From NCBI GenBank assembly GCA_904501735.1, contig CAJGBY010000005.1:1-64000 (forward strand): a DNA stretch of 64,000 nucleotides. The letters are read 5' to 3'. The notes beneath the pieces are model-generated. The model saw only the letters and a list, made by a program, of their open reading frames with translations, was not told where the DNA came from and made no database searches. The stretch comes from an uncultured Muribaculaceae bacterium. GTDB taxonomy: Bacteria > Bacteroidota > Bacteroidia > Bacteroidales > Muribaculaceae. Positions 1 through 9,523 of the stretch are shown here, in pieces. Each line of letters begins with the position of its first letter. The first letter of the stretch is position 1. A program made the position numbers and the translations under genes.

Positions 1-1133
1 ACGACCAATACGATAACCAATAAAGCCAAAATAGATAAAATATATACATATTTTGTCCTGTTTTGATATTCACGCAAATACTGATTCTCTCTTTCTTTCT
101 GAGTGTAATTATAAAATGAATTTTGATGGATTATTGCTTCTTTTGATGATATTTGTTGAATTGAATCTAATGATTTTCCATAAAACTCAGTATATATATT
201 GTACTCCTTGTTATTATTTTTATTCTTATAAATATATCTAAGGGCATTAGATGCAAATTTTTTACTATAAATACTACCTTCTTTTAGTAGTTTTTGAGAA
301 TAAGCTATGGCATTATCATAATCTTTTGCACATAAATGAACTTTAGTACTCACAATCCAAATATAATCAAAATTATATTTTTCTAAATATGGTTTTATCT
401 TGATATATAACTTTATTGCTTCTTCATAATTCTTTTGCTTTATATAAAATTCAATGATTCCTAAAGAAATTTCTAACTCAGAACGCCCAAATGGCACTAA
501 GTTTGAAGCTATTTTTAACGATTTATTATAATATGGTAGCACACTATCATATAATTCGATTCGTTGATTTAATTCTCCAAGGTTTCGATAGTTATACATC
601 AACCCAACCGAGTCTTCGCATTCAGTTTGGTAGGCGATTGCTTCTTGAAATTTGGGTTTGGCTTGCTCAAACATATACAGTTCGAGGAAGATTTGCCCCA
701 TTTGGCTTGCGATTTTGCCTTTGCGATACATGTGTTCGGGTGAAGTGAGCACATCGAGGGCTTTTTGATAGTAATCGAGGGCTTGTGGCGCATCACCTTG
801 CTCTCGGCGCACTCGACCGCCATAGTAATAGGCTTCGCCAAGCTCGTTTTCGCTTCCACGACGCTCGAAATAGGCTATAATATCGGTGATGGTGGTGTCG
901 GTAGTGATGTCGAGATAGGATTTGTCGCGAGCCTTGATGCTCATTAGGTCGTAATAATAGCGATTATGCTCGTTGAGCGAGTCACGACACACATCGGCAA
1001 GCGCAGCAAGCGCGCTATCGGTGGCGTTGCAGTCGGCAAGTTGACTCACTCGCACAAGACGACTATCGACCGAGCGACTACACCCAGCCAATAGCATCAC
1101 AAAACTTAGTATGCCTATTAAAAGACCTCTCAT
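1..1133 (-). CDS. TPR-repeat lipoprotein with C-terminal membrane segment, 3' end outside window
   Basis: Open reading frame of about 377 codons running off the window edge. It starts with a lipoprotein signal peptide (MRGLLIGILSFVMLLAGCSR), lipobox LAGC with Cys18. Helical TPR-like repeats follow (for example the stretch around YYGGRVRREQGDAPQALDYY), and the last visible codons encode a hydrophobic segment (YVYILSILALLVI). Bacteroidales proteins with this plan often carry a DNA-binding or signalling domain after the membrane helix; that part is not visible. Codons from the start to about position 590 are host-like and GC-richer, whereas 1-590 is strongly AT-rich. The role is probably sensory or scaffolding, but unproven. 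Confidence 0.8.
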   Translation of the reverse strand, partial: MRGLLIGILSFVMLLAGCSRSVDSRLVRVSQLADCNATDSALAALADVCRDSLNEHNRYYYDLMSIKARDKSYLDITTDTTITDIIAYFERRGSENELGEAYYYGGRVRREQGDAPQALDYYQKALDVLTSPEHMYRKGKIASQMGQIFLELYMFEQAKPKFQEAIAYQTECEDSVGLMYNYRNLGELNQRIELYDSVLPYYNKSLKIASNLVPFGRSELEISLGIIEFYIKQKNYEEAIKLYIKIKPYLEKYNFDYIWIVSTKVHLCAKDYDNAIAYSQKLLKEGSIYSKKFASNALRYIYKNKNNNKEYNIYTEFYGKSLDSIQQISSKEAIIHQNSFYNYTQKERENQYLREYQNRTKYVYILSILALLVIVLV

Positions 1134-1138
1134 GTATG

Positions 1139-1146
1139 CAAAGATA
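1139..1146 (-). promoter_or_regulatory. -7 promoter box of the TPR lipoprotein gene
   Basis: TATCTTTG on the minus strand matches the Bacteroidota TAnnTTTG box exactly. It ends only 5 nt before the ATG, so the predicted transcript would be leaderless or nearly so. Confidence 0.6.
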
Positions 1147-1202
1147 AAGAAAAAAACAGTAAAGAGTAATATCTAAAATGGAGAAAGTGAATTTGTGTAT
1201 AT

Positions 1203-1234
1203 TTTGGAGGATAGGAAAAAGTGTATTAAATTTG
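1203..1234 (+). promoter_or_regulatory. Promoter of first GHL10-like gene
   Basis: TTTG at 1203-1206 and TAAATTTG at 1227-1234 with a 20-nt spacer fit the Bacteroidota -33/-7 consensus. The box lies 22 nt before the ATG at 1257. Confidence 0.65.
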
Positions 1235-1256
1235 TGGTCAACACATTCTGTTTCTT

Positions 1257-4200
1257 ATGAAAAAAAGGATATTATGCTCGATATTGGCAAATATACTCAT
1301 TGTGGCTTGTGTATTTGCTGAATCGCCAAAGCGCGAATGGCGTTCGACATGGCTCGCTACAGTGGCCAATATTGATTGGCCTCATGTGAAAGGTAAAACA
1401 CCTGCAATCATTAATCAACAGAAGCAAGAAATGATAGATTATCTTGATGGGTTGAAGATGATGAACATGAATGCGATATGCTTTCAGGTGCGTAGCATGA
1501 GTGATGCGATGTATGAGTCGAGCTATGAGCCTTGGTCGTCTTTTCTAACGGGTACTCGCGGTGTGAATCCAGGTTGGGATCCGTTGGCTTTTGTGGTTGA
1601 GGAATGTCACAAGCGAGGTATCGATTGTTATGCTTGGGTGAATCCTTATCGTTGGTCGCACAATAGTGTTGATTGGTCTACAGCTATCGACAATTCGCTC
1701 AAAGAGAGGGGCATTTTGTTGTCGTGGGACGGTCGCACCTATCATAATCCTGGACTTCCCGAAGTGCGTGAGCACATTGTGAAAGTGTGTAAGGAAATTA
1801 TCACAAAATATGATGTGCAAGGGTTGATATTTGACGATTATTTCTACCCCAATTCCCTTCCCATCACCGAAGAAGCTGGCGATTACAATTTGTGGAAAGA
1901 AAGTAACACCAAATTGAGTATCAGCGATTGGCGTCGTGGCAATGTGGATCAAATGGTGAAAGATGTGTATGACATGGTGCAAAACGAGCGTCCCGACTTG
2001 CGTTTCGGAATCTCTCCTGCAGGTGCAGCAGGTCGTTCGACATGGAAATATGGTTTGCCCGAAGCTCCATTTGCTAAAAACGACTGGCAATATGAAGGTA
2101 TATATTCCGACCCTTTGTCGTGGCTGAATAGTGGTACGATTGATTTTATTTCTCCACAAGAATATTTTCACACTGATGATTCGAAAAAACCGTTTGAGCC
2201 ACTAACTAATTGGTGGGATGAGATGGCTACACATTTTGGCCGTCATCATTACACAAGTGTGTCAATTTCTTGCTTGTTGGATGATAATTCGCAGACGCAT
2301 TGGGACGAACATGTGAATCAAACTCTTATTGCACGCCAACTTTCACGAACAGGAGTGTTTGGTGTGTGCTATTTCAGTACAAAATATTTGAATGGGCCAT
2401 CGGTAACAGGTTCGGGCGCCTATTTTAAGGAGAAACTATTCTCGCGACCATCGCTTGCACCAGTGCTTGACTGGAAAAAGGGCGTGAATTATGCCCCAGT
2501 GAGCGGTTTGGAAGTAACCGAAGGAGGATTGAAATGGAATCCTACGGTAAACGGCAATGCGATTATACGCTATACAGTGTATGCAGTGCCCGATAGTGTG
2601 GCTTATGGCGATGCACTTACCGATGATGGTTTGAGCAATGAATATCTGCTTGGAGTAAGTTATTTCACCGAATATGCATTGCCTATGGAGTGTGTGGACA
2701 ACCATTGGTATGCAGTGTGTGTTTACGATGGTTATGGACGCGAATCGCGCCCAGCAGTAGCCGAATATAATAGGGGAGTGTCGCAAGTGGTAGCACCTCT
2801 TATCCCTATCAATGGTGAGAAGGTGGCGTGGGATTGTGAATTTGCTTGGAGTGGGTTGAGTAATGCTACTTACACTTTTGAAATTGCAGAAGATAAGGAA
2901 TTTAAGAACCTTGTATATACTCAAAAGTGGATTAAGACATCGCAAATAACCGTCGATTTGGGCTTTGCCGACTCTAACAAAGATTATTATTGGCGAGTGA
3001 TTGCCATGGAGGATGGAAAATGGGAGTCGGTGAGCGAATATGCTCAATTTACATCGCCAATCAGAACCGAAGCATCAAAAGCCGAACTCATTTCGCCACG
3101 AGAAGCAGAAACAGTGGGCGAAAACATCGTGTTTGAGTGGAAGGGTGATGCAAATGCCGATAAGTTTACGCTCCAAATAGGTTCAACACCCGATTTTGCC
3201 GACATTATTTACGCTATAGAAACAGCTGAGAATAGGGTAGAGCTACCATCGGCATTTATCAATATAGGCACTCGTTATTGGCGTGTGATAAGTGAAGGAA
3301 AGAGGGTGAAAACAGCGATTTCTGATTATCGCTCGTTTGTGGTTGAAAAGGTAGGCGTAGGCGATTTCGAACAAGGGTATGTAATTAAAAAAGACCCATA
3401 CAATTATACCGATAAAGATGGTGTGAGTGTGAAAAACTTGTGGATGCGCTCGGTGAAAGAAGATTTTGAAAATATATCATTCAAGGAAGAGGGAAGTCTC
3501 AATCGCAGTTTCATAGTCAAAGATGGATATGTGTATCTTGCTGGACGCACAGAAAGTTCTTCGTATGCAACGGTGTATCTACGCGTATTCAATGGAAGTA
3601 CAGGTGAGCATATCGAAGATAAGTATATCTATAATTCCTCATCTACAAGCATATATCCATGCAATACGATCACCAAAGATAGCAAGGGCAATGTGTGTAT
3701 TGCTAATATGTCGACCCAAATAGATGCAAAGGCAATAGTGGTGAACTATGTAGATGTGAAAACTGGTTGGGCTGAAGAATTGTGTCGTCTCACTTGTCCC
3801 GATGGAGGTCGTGCTGATAATATCTCAATCTATGGCGATGTGCGCGCCGATAAGTATTATGTGTTTGCAGCTATTAAAGGCTCGAATAGGGTGATTCGAT
3901 GGACCGTTGAGGGTGATAGTTGCACAATGGAAGAGTGCGCGCTTCGCTCATTCTATCCAGCAAGTGCGTCGTCGCTTGGCACAGCGCCTCTCGTGATTCC
4001 AATCACCGAAAACGATATCTTGGTAGACGGTGTATCAACCTATCTCACTCGTTACGATTTCAGTACAGGCAATATCACCGAATCATTCGAAGAAAAGAAG
4101 TCGGTGGCACCATCTAATGCGGCTTCTTCGGGAGGAAAAATCTTCAGTATGGCCGATAAGACATATATTGCCCACTCTTATAACTACGAAAAAAGCACAA

Positions 4201-4559
4201 ATCCATCGAATGCACAATTGGTGTCGATAAATGAGCAAATGGATTTCAGTTCGATGAAGAGTATGTGGGTGTTCCCTCAAGCAGGGCTCGGAGGAGTGAA
4301 CATAGGCACAAAACATGTGTTGACCGATTATGACCCTATCGCCGAAAATAAGGGCGTGCTGTATGTGTATTCACCTGGTAATGGGTTGAGCGCTTACGAA
4401 CTTACCGACAACACCTATTCATCGGGCATTGTAGATGTAGTAGAAGATTGTGGGGAAGTAGAATACTATAATCTGCAAGGAGTGAGAATCACAAAACCAT
4501 CATCAGGAATGTATATAAAGCGACATGGAGTTACAATTTCAAAGCAGATAATTAAGTAA
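1257..4559 (+). CDS. Exported GHL10-family glycoside hydrolase-like protein (copy 1)
   Basis: 1100 aa. An N-terminal signal peptide (about residues 1-21) precedes a GHL10/DUF187 TIM-barrel-like domain (about 25-345) with family-typical segments KREWRSTWLATV, GLIFDDYFYP and FGISPAGAAG. Three fibronectin/Ig-like segments follow (about 395-700), then a repeat-rich, possibly beta-propeller region (about 705-1050), and a short C-terminal piece (VEYYNLQGVRITKPSSGMYI) like a shortened type IX sorting domain. IVAC at residues 15-18 could alternatively be a lipobox. The family is thought to act on polysaccharide or peptidoglycan; the substrate here is unknown. It is a paralogue of the next gene with the same domain order. 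Confidence 0.85.
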   Translation: MKKRILCSILANILIVACVFAESPKREWRSTWLATVANIDWPHVKGKTPAIINQQKQEMIDYLDGLKMMNMNAICFQVRSMSDAMYESSYEPWSSFLTGTRGVNPGWDPLAFVVEECHKRGIDCYAWVNPYRWSHNSVDWSTAIDNSLKERGILLSWDGRTYHNPGLPEVREHIVKVCKEIITKYDVQGLIFDDYFYPNSLPITEEAGDYNLWKESNTKLSISDWRRGNVDQMVKDVYDMVQNERPDLRFGISPAGAAGRSTWKYGLPEAPFAKNDWQYEGIYSDPLSWLNSGTIDFISPQEYFHTDDSKKPFEPLTNWWDEMATHFGRHHYTSVSISCLLDDNSQTHWDEHVNQTLIARQLSRTGVFGVCYFSTKYLNGPSVTGSGAYFKEKLFSRPSLAPVLDWKKGVNYAPVSGLEVTEGGLKWNPTVNGNAIIRYTVYAVPDSVAYGDALTDDGLSNEYLLGVSYFTEYALPMECVDNHWYAVCVYDGYGRESRPAVAEYNRGVSQVVAPLIPINGEKVAWDCEFAWSGLSNATYTFEIAEDKEFKNLVYTQKWIKTSQITVDLGFADSNKDYYWRVIAMEDGKWESVSEYAQFTSPIRTEASKAELISPREAETVGENIVFEWKGDANADKFTLQIGSTPDFADIIYAIETAENRVELPSAFINIGTRYWRVISEGKRVKTAISDYRSFVVEKVGVGDFEQGYVIKKDPYNYTDKDGVSVKNLWMRSVKEDFENISFKEEGSLNRSFIVKDGYVYLAGRTESSSYATVYLRVFNGSTGEHIEDKYIYNSSSTSIYPCNTITKDSKGNVCIANMSTQIDAKAIVVNYVDVKTGWAEELCRLTCPDGGRADNISIYGDVRADKYYVFAAIKGSNRVIRWTVEGDSCTMEECALRSFYPASASSLGTAPLVIPITENDILVDGVSTYLTRYDFSTGNITESFEEKKSVAPSNAASSGGKIFSMADKTYIAHSYNYEKSTNPSNAQLVSINEQMDFSSMKSMWVFPQAGLGGVNIGTKHVLTDYDPIAENKGVLYVYSPGNGLSAYELTDNTYSSGIVDVVEDCGEVEYYNLQGVRITKPSSGMYIKRHGVTISKQIIK

Positions 4560-4597
4560 ATAACAATGCAAATTATGTGTTTTTGACTGATTTATAC

Positions 4598-4605
4598 TAA
4601 CTTTG
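4598..4605 (+). promoter_or_regulatory. -7 promoter box of second GHL10-like gene
   Basis: TAACTTTG is an exact TAnnTTTG match 32 nt before the ATG at 4638. A possible GTG start at 4605 lies inside this box, which argues for the downstream ATG. Confidence 0.6.
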
Positions 4606-4637
4606 TGACTTGGAAACTACTAACAACTAAATATCAG

Positions 4638-7600
4638 ATGACTAAAAACCGTATCTTTTCGGCATTATTGGCTATGATAATGCTTATGGGAAATGCTTAT
4701 GCAGCAAATCCTAAGCGCGAAATGCGTTCTACTTGGTTTACTACAGTGTGGGGTATCGACTGGCCTTCAACACAAGGTACTTCAGCCTCAGTACAATCAA
4801 CCCAAAAGAATCAAATGATCAGCTATTTGGACAAGATGGAAGAATTGAACATGACTTCTATGTGTTTCCAAGTGCGTTCAATGGGTGATGCAATGTATCC
4901 ATCAAAATATGCTCCTTGGTCGAGCTATGTATCGGGCGAAAGAGGAACATCGCCAGGTTGGGACCCATTGGCATTCTTCGTAGAAGAAGCTCATAAGCGT
5001 GGTATCGAAGCCTATGTGTGGTTGAATCCTTATCGTTGGAGTTCAGGTTCTTCATGGAGCACTGATATGGACAACGAATGGAAAGAAAAAGATATGCTTA
5101 TCGCAGGAACAAACAGCCCTGAATATATCACATTCAACCCTGGTTTGCCAGAAACTCGCCAACTTATCGTAAATGTTATCAAGGAAATCTTGAACAACTA
5201 TAACATTGATGGTATCCTATTTGACGACTATTTCTACGCAAGTGGTGGTACTACTGAAGGTTCATCGGCACCTGACTATGCTCTTTACAAGGCAAGTGGC
5301 ACTACAATGTCGATAGGAGACTGGCGTCGTCGCAATGTGAACGATATGGTTGCCGATTGTTATAATGCAATAAAGGAAACTCGTCCTGATGTGCGTTTCG
5401 GTATCTCTCCTGCTGGTGTATCATCAAAGTCAGTGAGCCGTTACAGTGGTCTTAAGACTCCATCATCTTATGGCGTAACAGCGAGTGACTGGCAATATGC
5501 TCAAATCTATTCTGACCCATTGGCATGGCTTGAAGAAGGTACTATCGACTTCATTTCGCCACAATGTTATTGGTTGACAACTCACTCTACTGCTCCATTT
5601 GGTCCATTGACTAAGTGGTGGAGCTATGCAGCCGATTACTTTGGATTGCACTACTATGCAAGCCACTCGGTGTCTTACATCGCATCGGCTGACAAGCAAT
5701 CAAGCTGGACCGAACTTGCAAGTCAAATTAAACTTAACCGTCAATATGTAGAAAATAATGCTCAAGGTAGCATTTATTATAGCACAAAGAACCTTACAAC
5801 AGGTACAAGAAGTCATCTAAAGAGTGATGTGTATTCAACACCTTCTCTTTCACCACAAATCACTTGGAAGAGTGGCCCAAATTATGACAAGGTGGCTAAT
5901 CTTGCCTATAACAATGGTACTCTAACTTGGGATGCTACACAAAATGGTAATGCAATTATTCGTTACACAGTGTATGCAGTGCCTATGACAACAACATTCG
6001 ACCAAGCTCAAGCAGCCGATGGCGATGGTATTGATGTTCAATATTTGCAAAAGGTAGAATATAGCACTTCATATACAGTTGATAGCGACAAGCAATCAAA
6101 CTATTGGTATGCAGTGTGTGTGTTGGACGGATATAGCAAGGAACACACTGTAGCAGTGGTAAATTATCCTGAAGGTGAATCAGAAAAGACTACTCTTGTG
6201 GCTCCTATCAATGGCGCAGCTACTACTTGGGACACTGAATTCTCTTGGACTGCTGTAGCCGATGCTACTTATACTCTTGAAATAAGCGATGATGCTCAAA
6301 TGAGCAATGTTATCTATTCTCAAAAGAATATCGACACTAATAAAACAACAGTAGATCTAAGCTTTATCGAAGATGGCAAGACTTGCTATTGGAGAGTGCG
6401 CTCGGTTCAACCTAAGAAACTTGAAGCAGTGAGCGAAATCGCTTCGTTTGTTGCTCCTAAGCGTGTAGCTGGTCCTGCAGTAACACTTTCTTCTCCTGAA
6501 AATGGTGCAGATATCGAAGAAGAATGCACATTTGTGTGGAAGGCTGTTGAAGGTGATGTAGAAAGCTACACTATCGAAGTATCGGCCGATAAGGACTTTG
6601 CTACTATCAAGTATACCGATGATGTAGAATACAGCAATACTACTAATGATGTATCGCTTAAGGTTAATGCATCGCTATTTGGTAAAGGTACTTTTTTCTG
6701 GAGAGTGAAAACTAAGGGTAGCCGCATTCTTGATGGCGTATCGGAAGTGCGTTCATTCACAGTAACTAAAATCTCGGTAGGAACTTATGAACCAGGTTAT
6801 GCTATTAAGACCGATAAGGATTCTTATGCCGATGTTGACAATATGAATGTGGAAAGTGTGTGGTTCCGTTCAATTCGTAGCGACTACAACAACATTTCAT
6901 TTGGTTCAAATGGTGGTTTCAACCGTGGTATGTGTGTAGCTGGTGAAAATGTGTATCTTGCAGGACGCAACGAAAACTCATCGGGCGCAAACACTTACCT
7001 TCGCAAGTACAATATTCACACAGGTGAATGTATGGGCGATTTGAAACTTGGTAGCGAAGCTTCAATGGGATATTATCCTTGTAACGATGTTATTAAGGAC
7101 TCTAAAGGCAATGTGTGTATCACAAACCTATCGCTAAACATAGGTGGAACTCCATTTGTAGTGATGTTGGTTGATTTGGAATCGGGTGCTGTGACTGAAG
7201 TTGGAAGAATTTCAACAAGTAAGTCTTACCGTGTTGACCATGTGGCTCTTTGGGGCGATGTTACAACAGGTAATTTCAAGATATATGCTGCTATTAGAGA
7301 ATCAAAGATTATTATGCGTTGGACATTCGAAAATGGTAAGCAAACTAAGGAAGAATCTTGCACAGTGAGTGGATTTTATTCAGGTTCAGGATTTGGAACA
7401 GCTCCTCGTGTAGTAATGATCGACGAAAATTCAATGTTTGTTGACGGTGGTAGCCAACCAATGACTCGCTACAACTTTGCTACAGGTGCGATGGAAGGCT
7501 CTTTCAAGGAAAATGAAGCTCTTATGACAAGCGGTGTAGAAGGTAACGGTTGTAATTTCTTCACTCTAAATGGCAAGAAATATGTTGTGTATTCTAATGG

Positions 7601-8084
7601 TGATGACGAAATCATCAATAGCTCATCAACAGGCAACACACCTTGGACTTTCAATGTAGTGTCGGCCGACGACAATATGTCGTTTGCATCAATGAAGCTA
7701 TTGTGGACACTTCCACAAGAAGGTCTTGGCGATGTATATAGCTCTACAATGCAAGCTCCAGTAGATTATGCAGTAATCGACGAAAACACAGTGAGAGTGG
7801 TTTTGTATGTGCCTGGTTGCGGCTTGTGTGCTTACGATGTCACAGATACAAGCGTGTCGGGTGTAGAAAGCATCTTTGGTTCAGCATTCAGCATTGTAGC
7901 TAAGGGCAATCGCATTGTGATGAGCGAAGTGGCTCAAAAGGTTGCTGTATATGACATTGCAGGTACATTGGTAGCTCAAGCAGCTAATGTTGCCGAAATG
8001 AGTGTAAACCTTAATTCAGGTGTGTATATCATAACTGCAACAGTTGACGGTGAAACTTACGCACAAAAGGTTGTGTTGAGATAA
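4638..8084 (+). CDS. Exported GHL10-family glycoside hydrolase-like protein (copy 2)
   Basis: 1148 aa from the ATG at 4638, chosen because MTKNRIFSALLAMIMLMGNAYA is a clean signal peptide; an in-frame GTG at 4605 would sit inside the promoter box. The GHL10 domain occupies about residues 23-345 (REMRSTWFTTVWGIDWP, DGILFDDYFYA, FGISPAGV). Three FN3/Ig-like segments and a propeller-like region follow. The last 80 residues (from about VSGVESIFG to AQKVVLR) look like a type IX secretion sorting domain. Own promoter; probably transcribed separately from copy 1. Surface-exposed or secreted glycan-active protein is likely; substrate not deducible. Confidence 0.85.
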   Translation: MTKNRIFSALLAMIMLMGNAYAANPKREMRSTWFTTVWGIDWPSTQGTSASVQSTQKNQMISYLDKMEELNMTSMCFQVRSMGDAMYPSKYAPWSSYVSGERGTSPGWDPLAFFVEEAHKRGIEAYVWLNPYRWSSGSSWSTDMDNEWKEKDMLIAGTNSPEYITFNPGLPETRQLIVNVIKEILNNYNIDGILFDDYFYASGGTTEGSSAPDYALYKASGTTMSIGDWRRRNVNDMVADCYNAIKETRPDVRFGISPAGVSSKSVSRYSGLKTPSSYGVTASDWQYAQIYSDPLAWLEEGTIDFISPQCYWLTTHSTAPFGPLTKWWSYAADYFGLHYYASHSVSYIASADKQSSWTELASQIKLNRQYVENNAQGSIYYSTKNLTTGTRSHLKSDVYSTPSLSPQITWKSGPNYDKVANLAYNNGTLTWDATQNGNAIIRYTVYAVPMTTTFDQAQAADGDGIDVQYLQKVEYSTSYTVDSDKQSNYWYAVCVLDGYSKEHTVAVVNYPEGESEKTTLVAPINGAATTWDTEFSWTAVADATYTLEISDDAQMSNVIYSQKNIDTNKTTVDLSFIEDGKTCYWRVRSVQPKKLEAVSEIASFVAPKRVAGPAVTLSSPENGADIEEECTFVWKAVEGDVESYTIEVSADKDFATIKYTDDVEYSNTTNDVSLKVNASLFGKGTFFWRVKTKGSRILDGVSEVRSFTVTKISVGTYEPGYAIKTDKDSYADVDNMNVESVWFRSIRSDYNNISFGSNGGFNRGMCVAGENVYLAGRNENSSGANTYLRKYNIHTGECMGDLKLGSEASMGYYPCNDVIKDSKGNVCITNLSLNIGGTPFVVMLVDLESGAVTEVGRISTSKSYRVDHVALWGDVTTGNFKIYAAIRESKIIMRWTFENGKQTKEESCTVSGFYSGSGFGTAPRVVMIDENSMFVDGGSQPMTRYNFATGAMEGSFKENEALMTSGVEGNGCNFFTLNGKKYVVYSNGDDEIINSSSTGNTPWTFNVVSADDNMSFASMKLLWTLPQEGLGDVYSSTMQAPVDYAVIDENTVRVVLYVPGCGLCAYDVTDTSVSGVESIFGSAFSIVAKGNRIVMSEVAQKVAVYDIAGTLVAQAANVAEMSVNLNSGVYIITATVDGETYAQKVVLR

Positions 8085-8107
8085 TCGAAAGATTCTAATA
8101 TAAAGCG

Positions 8108-8137
8108 ACGGAGATATACCATGTGGTGTATCTCCGT
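8108..8137. terminator. Bidirectional terminator
   Basis: 13-bp stem ACGGAGATATACC / GGTGTATCTCCGT (one wobble) with a 4-nt loop, followed by a T-rich tract. It lies between the convergent second GHL10-like gene and tatD. Confidence 0.75.
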
Positions 8138-8149
8138 TGTTGTTTATTA

Positions 8150-8785
8150 TCATTCCACGGTAAGGAATAAGTTGCGATTATTTTGAGCTATTGAGTCTAG
8201 GAGTTCTTGGGTGGTTTCGCCTCGTGCTGTAGCGATGCGAGAGGCTATTTCCTCGATTGACAGCAATGATTCGTCGGTCTCGATTAATAGGCGTTCGCTG
8301 GGAATCAATTTCACGGCTTCTTCATTGAATTTCTCACCTATCGAGAAGTATATGCCCGATTGAGCAAGTAACGGACGCAGAACATTAGCATTTGAGCGAA
8401 ATCCGTGAAGAATCCAAGGCTGTTGAGGCTTGTGGCAGCGATGCAGTTGTAGAATTTCGTTGTATCGCTTCACGCAATGTATTATTAGGTTTTTTTCAAG
8501 CTGTTCGGATAGGGCGATGTGCTTCTCAAAAACGGTTAATTGCTCATCGTCGGGAGCTGTGGAAAATGGGTCGAGACCACATTCGCCTATAGCAACGATA
8601 TGAGTATTGAGAGTGGTTAATTCTGTGATTGATTTTAAAGCCTTCTCGCAGTCGGTTTTGTGAATATCCCAAGGATGTATCCCCACCGAGTAGTAAAGCC
8701 CGTCAGAGGGCTCAAAATCGCTTATCGGTGCATTTATGATGGTACAAGTGCGATGTGAGTGGTGGGTGTGGGTGTCGATAATCAT
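8150..8785 (-). CDS. TatD-family metal-dependent hydrolase (short form)
   Basis: 211 aa, shorter than the usual 250-260 aa TatD DNases. It keeps the amidohydrolase-type metal ligands: H6 and H8 (DTHTH), E68 (GECGLD), H103 (IIHC), H127 (HGFRS) and D171 (IETDES), plus the GIHPW motif. Members are 3'-5' exonucleases or related phosphodiesterases in DNA repair or degradation. It is the last gene of the rnpA-yidD operon, 15 nt after yidD. Loss of some loop sequence probably explains the short length; no catalytic residue is obviously missing. Confidence 0.88.
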   Translation of the reverse strand: MIIDTHTHHSHRTCTIINAPISDFEPSDGLYYSVGIHPWDIHKTDCEKALKSITELTTLNTHIVAIGECGLDPFSTAPDDEQLTVFEKHIALSEQLEKNLIIHCVKRYNEILQLHRCHKPQQPWILHGFRSNANVLRPLLAQSGIYFSIGEKFNEEAVKLIPSERLLIETDESLLSIEEIASRIATARGETTQELLDSIAQNNRNLFLTVE

Positions 8786-8800
8786 AATTGCGAGTGAAAA

Positions 8801-9022
8801 TTAAGGCACAGGGTCATATCCACTTCCTCCCCAAGGGTGGCAACGACCAATGCGTTTCACTGTCAACCACAGTCCTTTTATAGCGCCATGTTTGCGCAAT
8901 GCTTGTATAGCATATTCGCTACATGAAGGAGTGAATCGGCATGTGGGTGGAAACAATGGCGAAATGCAGCATTGATAGAAGCGAATGGGCAAGATGAGAA
9001 TGTTAGCAAAGAAGCGTTTCAT
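8801..9022 (-). CDS. yidD: Membrane protein insertion efficiency factor YidD
   Basis: 73 aa with the family core YQCCISPLFPPTCRFTPSCS, a Cys/Pro-rich amphipathic segment, and the terminal RCHPWGGSGYDPVP. YidD is a small peripheral inner-membrane protein that assists YidC-mediated membrane protein insertion. Its ATG overlaps the rnpA stop by 4 nt, the classic rnpA-yidD arrangement, so translation is probably coupled. yidC itself is not in the window. Confidence 0.95.
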   Translation of the reverse strand: MKRFFANILILPIRFYQCCISPLFPPTCRFTPSCSEYAIQALRKHGAIKGLWLTVKRIGRCHPWGGSGYDPVP

Positions 9023-9429
9023 GGCTGTTCCTCCTGCTTGTTGTTTTCCTTTTCGATAGTAGTAAGGATTTTAGCCATAAGAGCTTGCATCTTGGTGTTG
9101 ATAGTAGCATAGTCGGCCAATTCGTCGCTTAGGTACACAAACGCTACTTTGAGAGAGCGACCTTGTGCGTTGATGTGTGGAACGAGAAGGTGTCGGTTGA
9201 GGCGATAGGCTTCGCGCACTCGGCGACGCAAAAGCACTCGTTTCACAGCCTTTCTGATCTTTTTCTTGGGTATAGTGATGAGAAATTGCACAGGAGTGTC
9301 TTCGGCATCGGAAAATGTGAAAGCAGCTCGCAAAGGATAGCAAATAGCCGACTTTCCGCCCTGAAAAATGTTATTGATAGCAGTGCGGCTACATAGTTTC
9401 TCGTATTTATAGAGTCGGTTACCTGTCAT
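9019..9429 (-). CDS. rnpA: Ribonuclease P protein component
   Basis: 136 aa. The RNR-like basic motif appears as KKKIRKAVKRVLLRRRVREA (about residues 55-74), with N-terminal KLCSRTAINNIFQGGKS typical of RnpA. The protein binds the RNase P RNA and supports 5' maturation of pre-tRNAs. First gene of rnpA-yidD-tatD, with its own TAnnTTTG box 20 nt upstream. The ATG is well supported by family N-termini. A Gln/Glu-rich tail (ENNKQEEQP) is lineage-specific. Confidence 0.95.
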   Translation of the reverse strand: MTGNRLYKYEKLCSRTAINNIFQGGKSAICYPLRAAFTFSDAEDTPVQFLITIPKKKIRKAVKRVLLRRRVREAYRLNRHLLVPHINAQGRSLKVAFVYLSDELADYATINTKMQALMAKILTTIEKENNKQEEQP

Positions 9430-9449
9430 TGTTGTGCAATTTTGTTTTG

Positions 9450-9457
9450 CAAAAGTA
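9450..9457 (-). promoter_or_regulatory. -7 promoter box of rnpA operon
   Basis: TACTTTTG on the minus strand, exact TAnnTTTG match, 20 nt before the rnpA ATG and just after the hemD terminator. Confidence 0.65.
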
Positions 9458-9464
9458 AGAAAAG

Positions 9465-9496
9465 AAACAGAGATGAAGAAATCTCCATCTCTGTTT
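9465..9496 (-). terminator. Terminator downstream of hemD
   Basis: 11-bp perfect stem (AAACAGAGATG with CATCTCTGTTT) and 10-nt loop, followed on the minus strand by a T-rich stretch. It separates the LOG-DUF4271-hemD operon from rnpA. Confidence 0.75.
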
Positions 9497-9523
9497 TTAT
9501 GCTATTTTTCGTGAAAATATGCG

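Noticed and set aside
1545..2171. Long minus-strand open frame inside GHL10 copy 1 and many similar frames elsewhere
   Set aside because: They lie antisense inside well-supported genes, lack family features and start signals.
4605..4637. Upstream GTG start for the second GHL10-like gene
   Set aside because: It overlaps the -7 promoter box and would put extra residues before a clean signal peptide.
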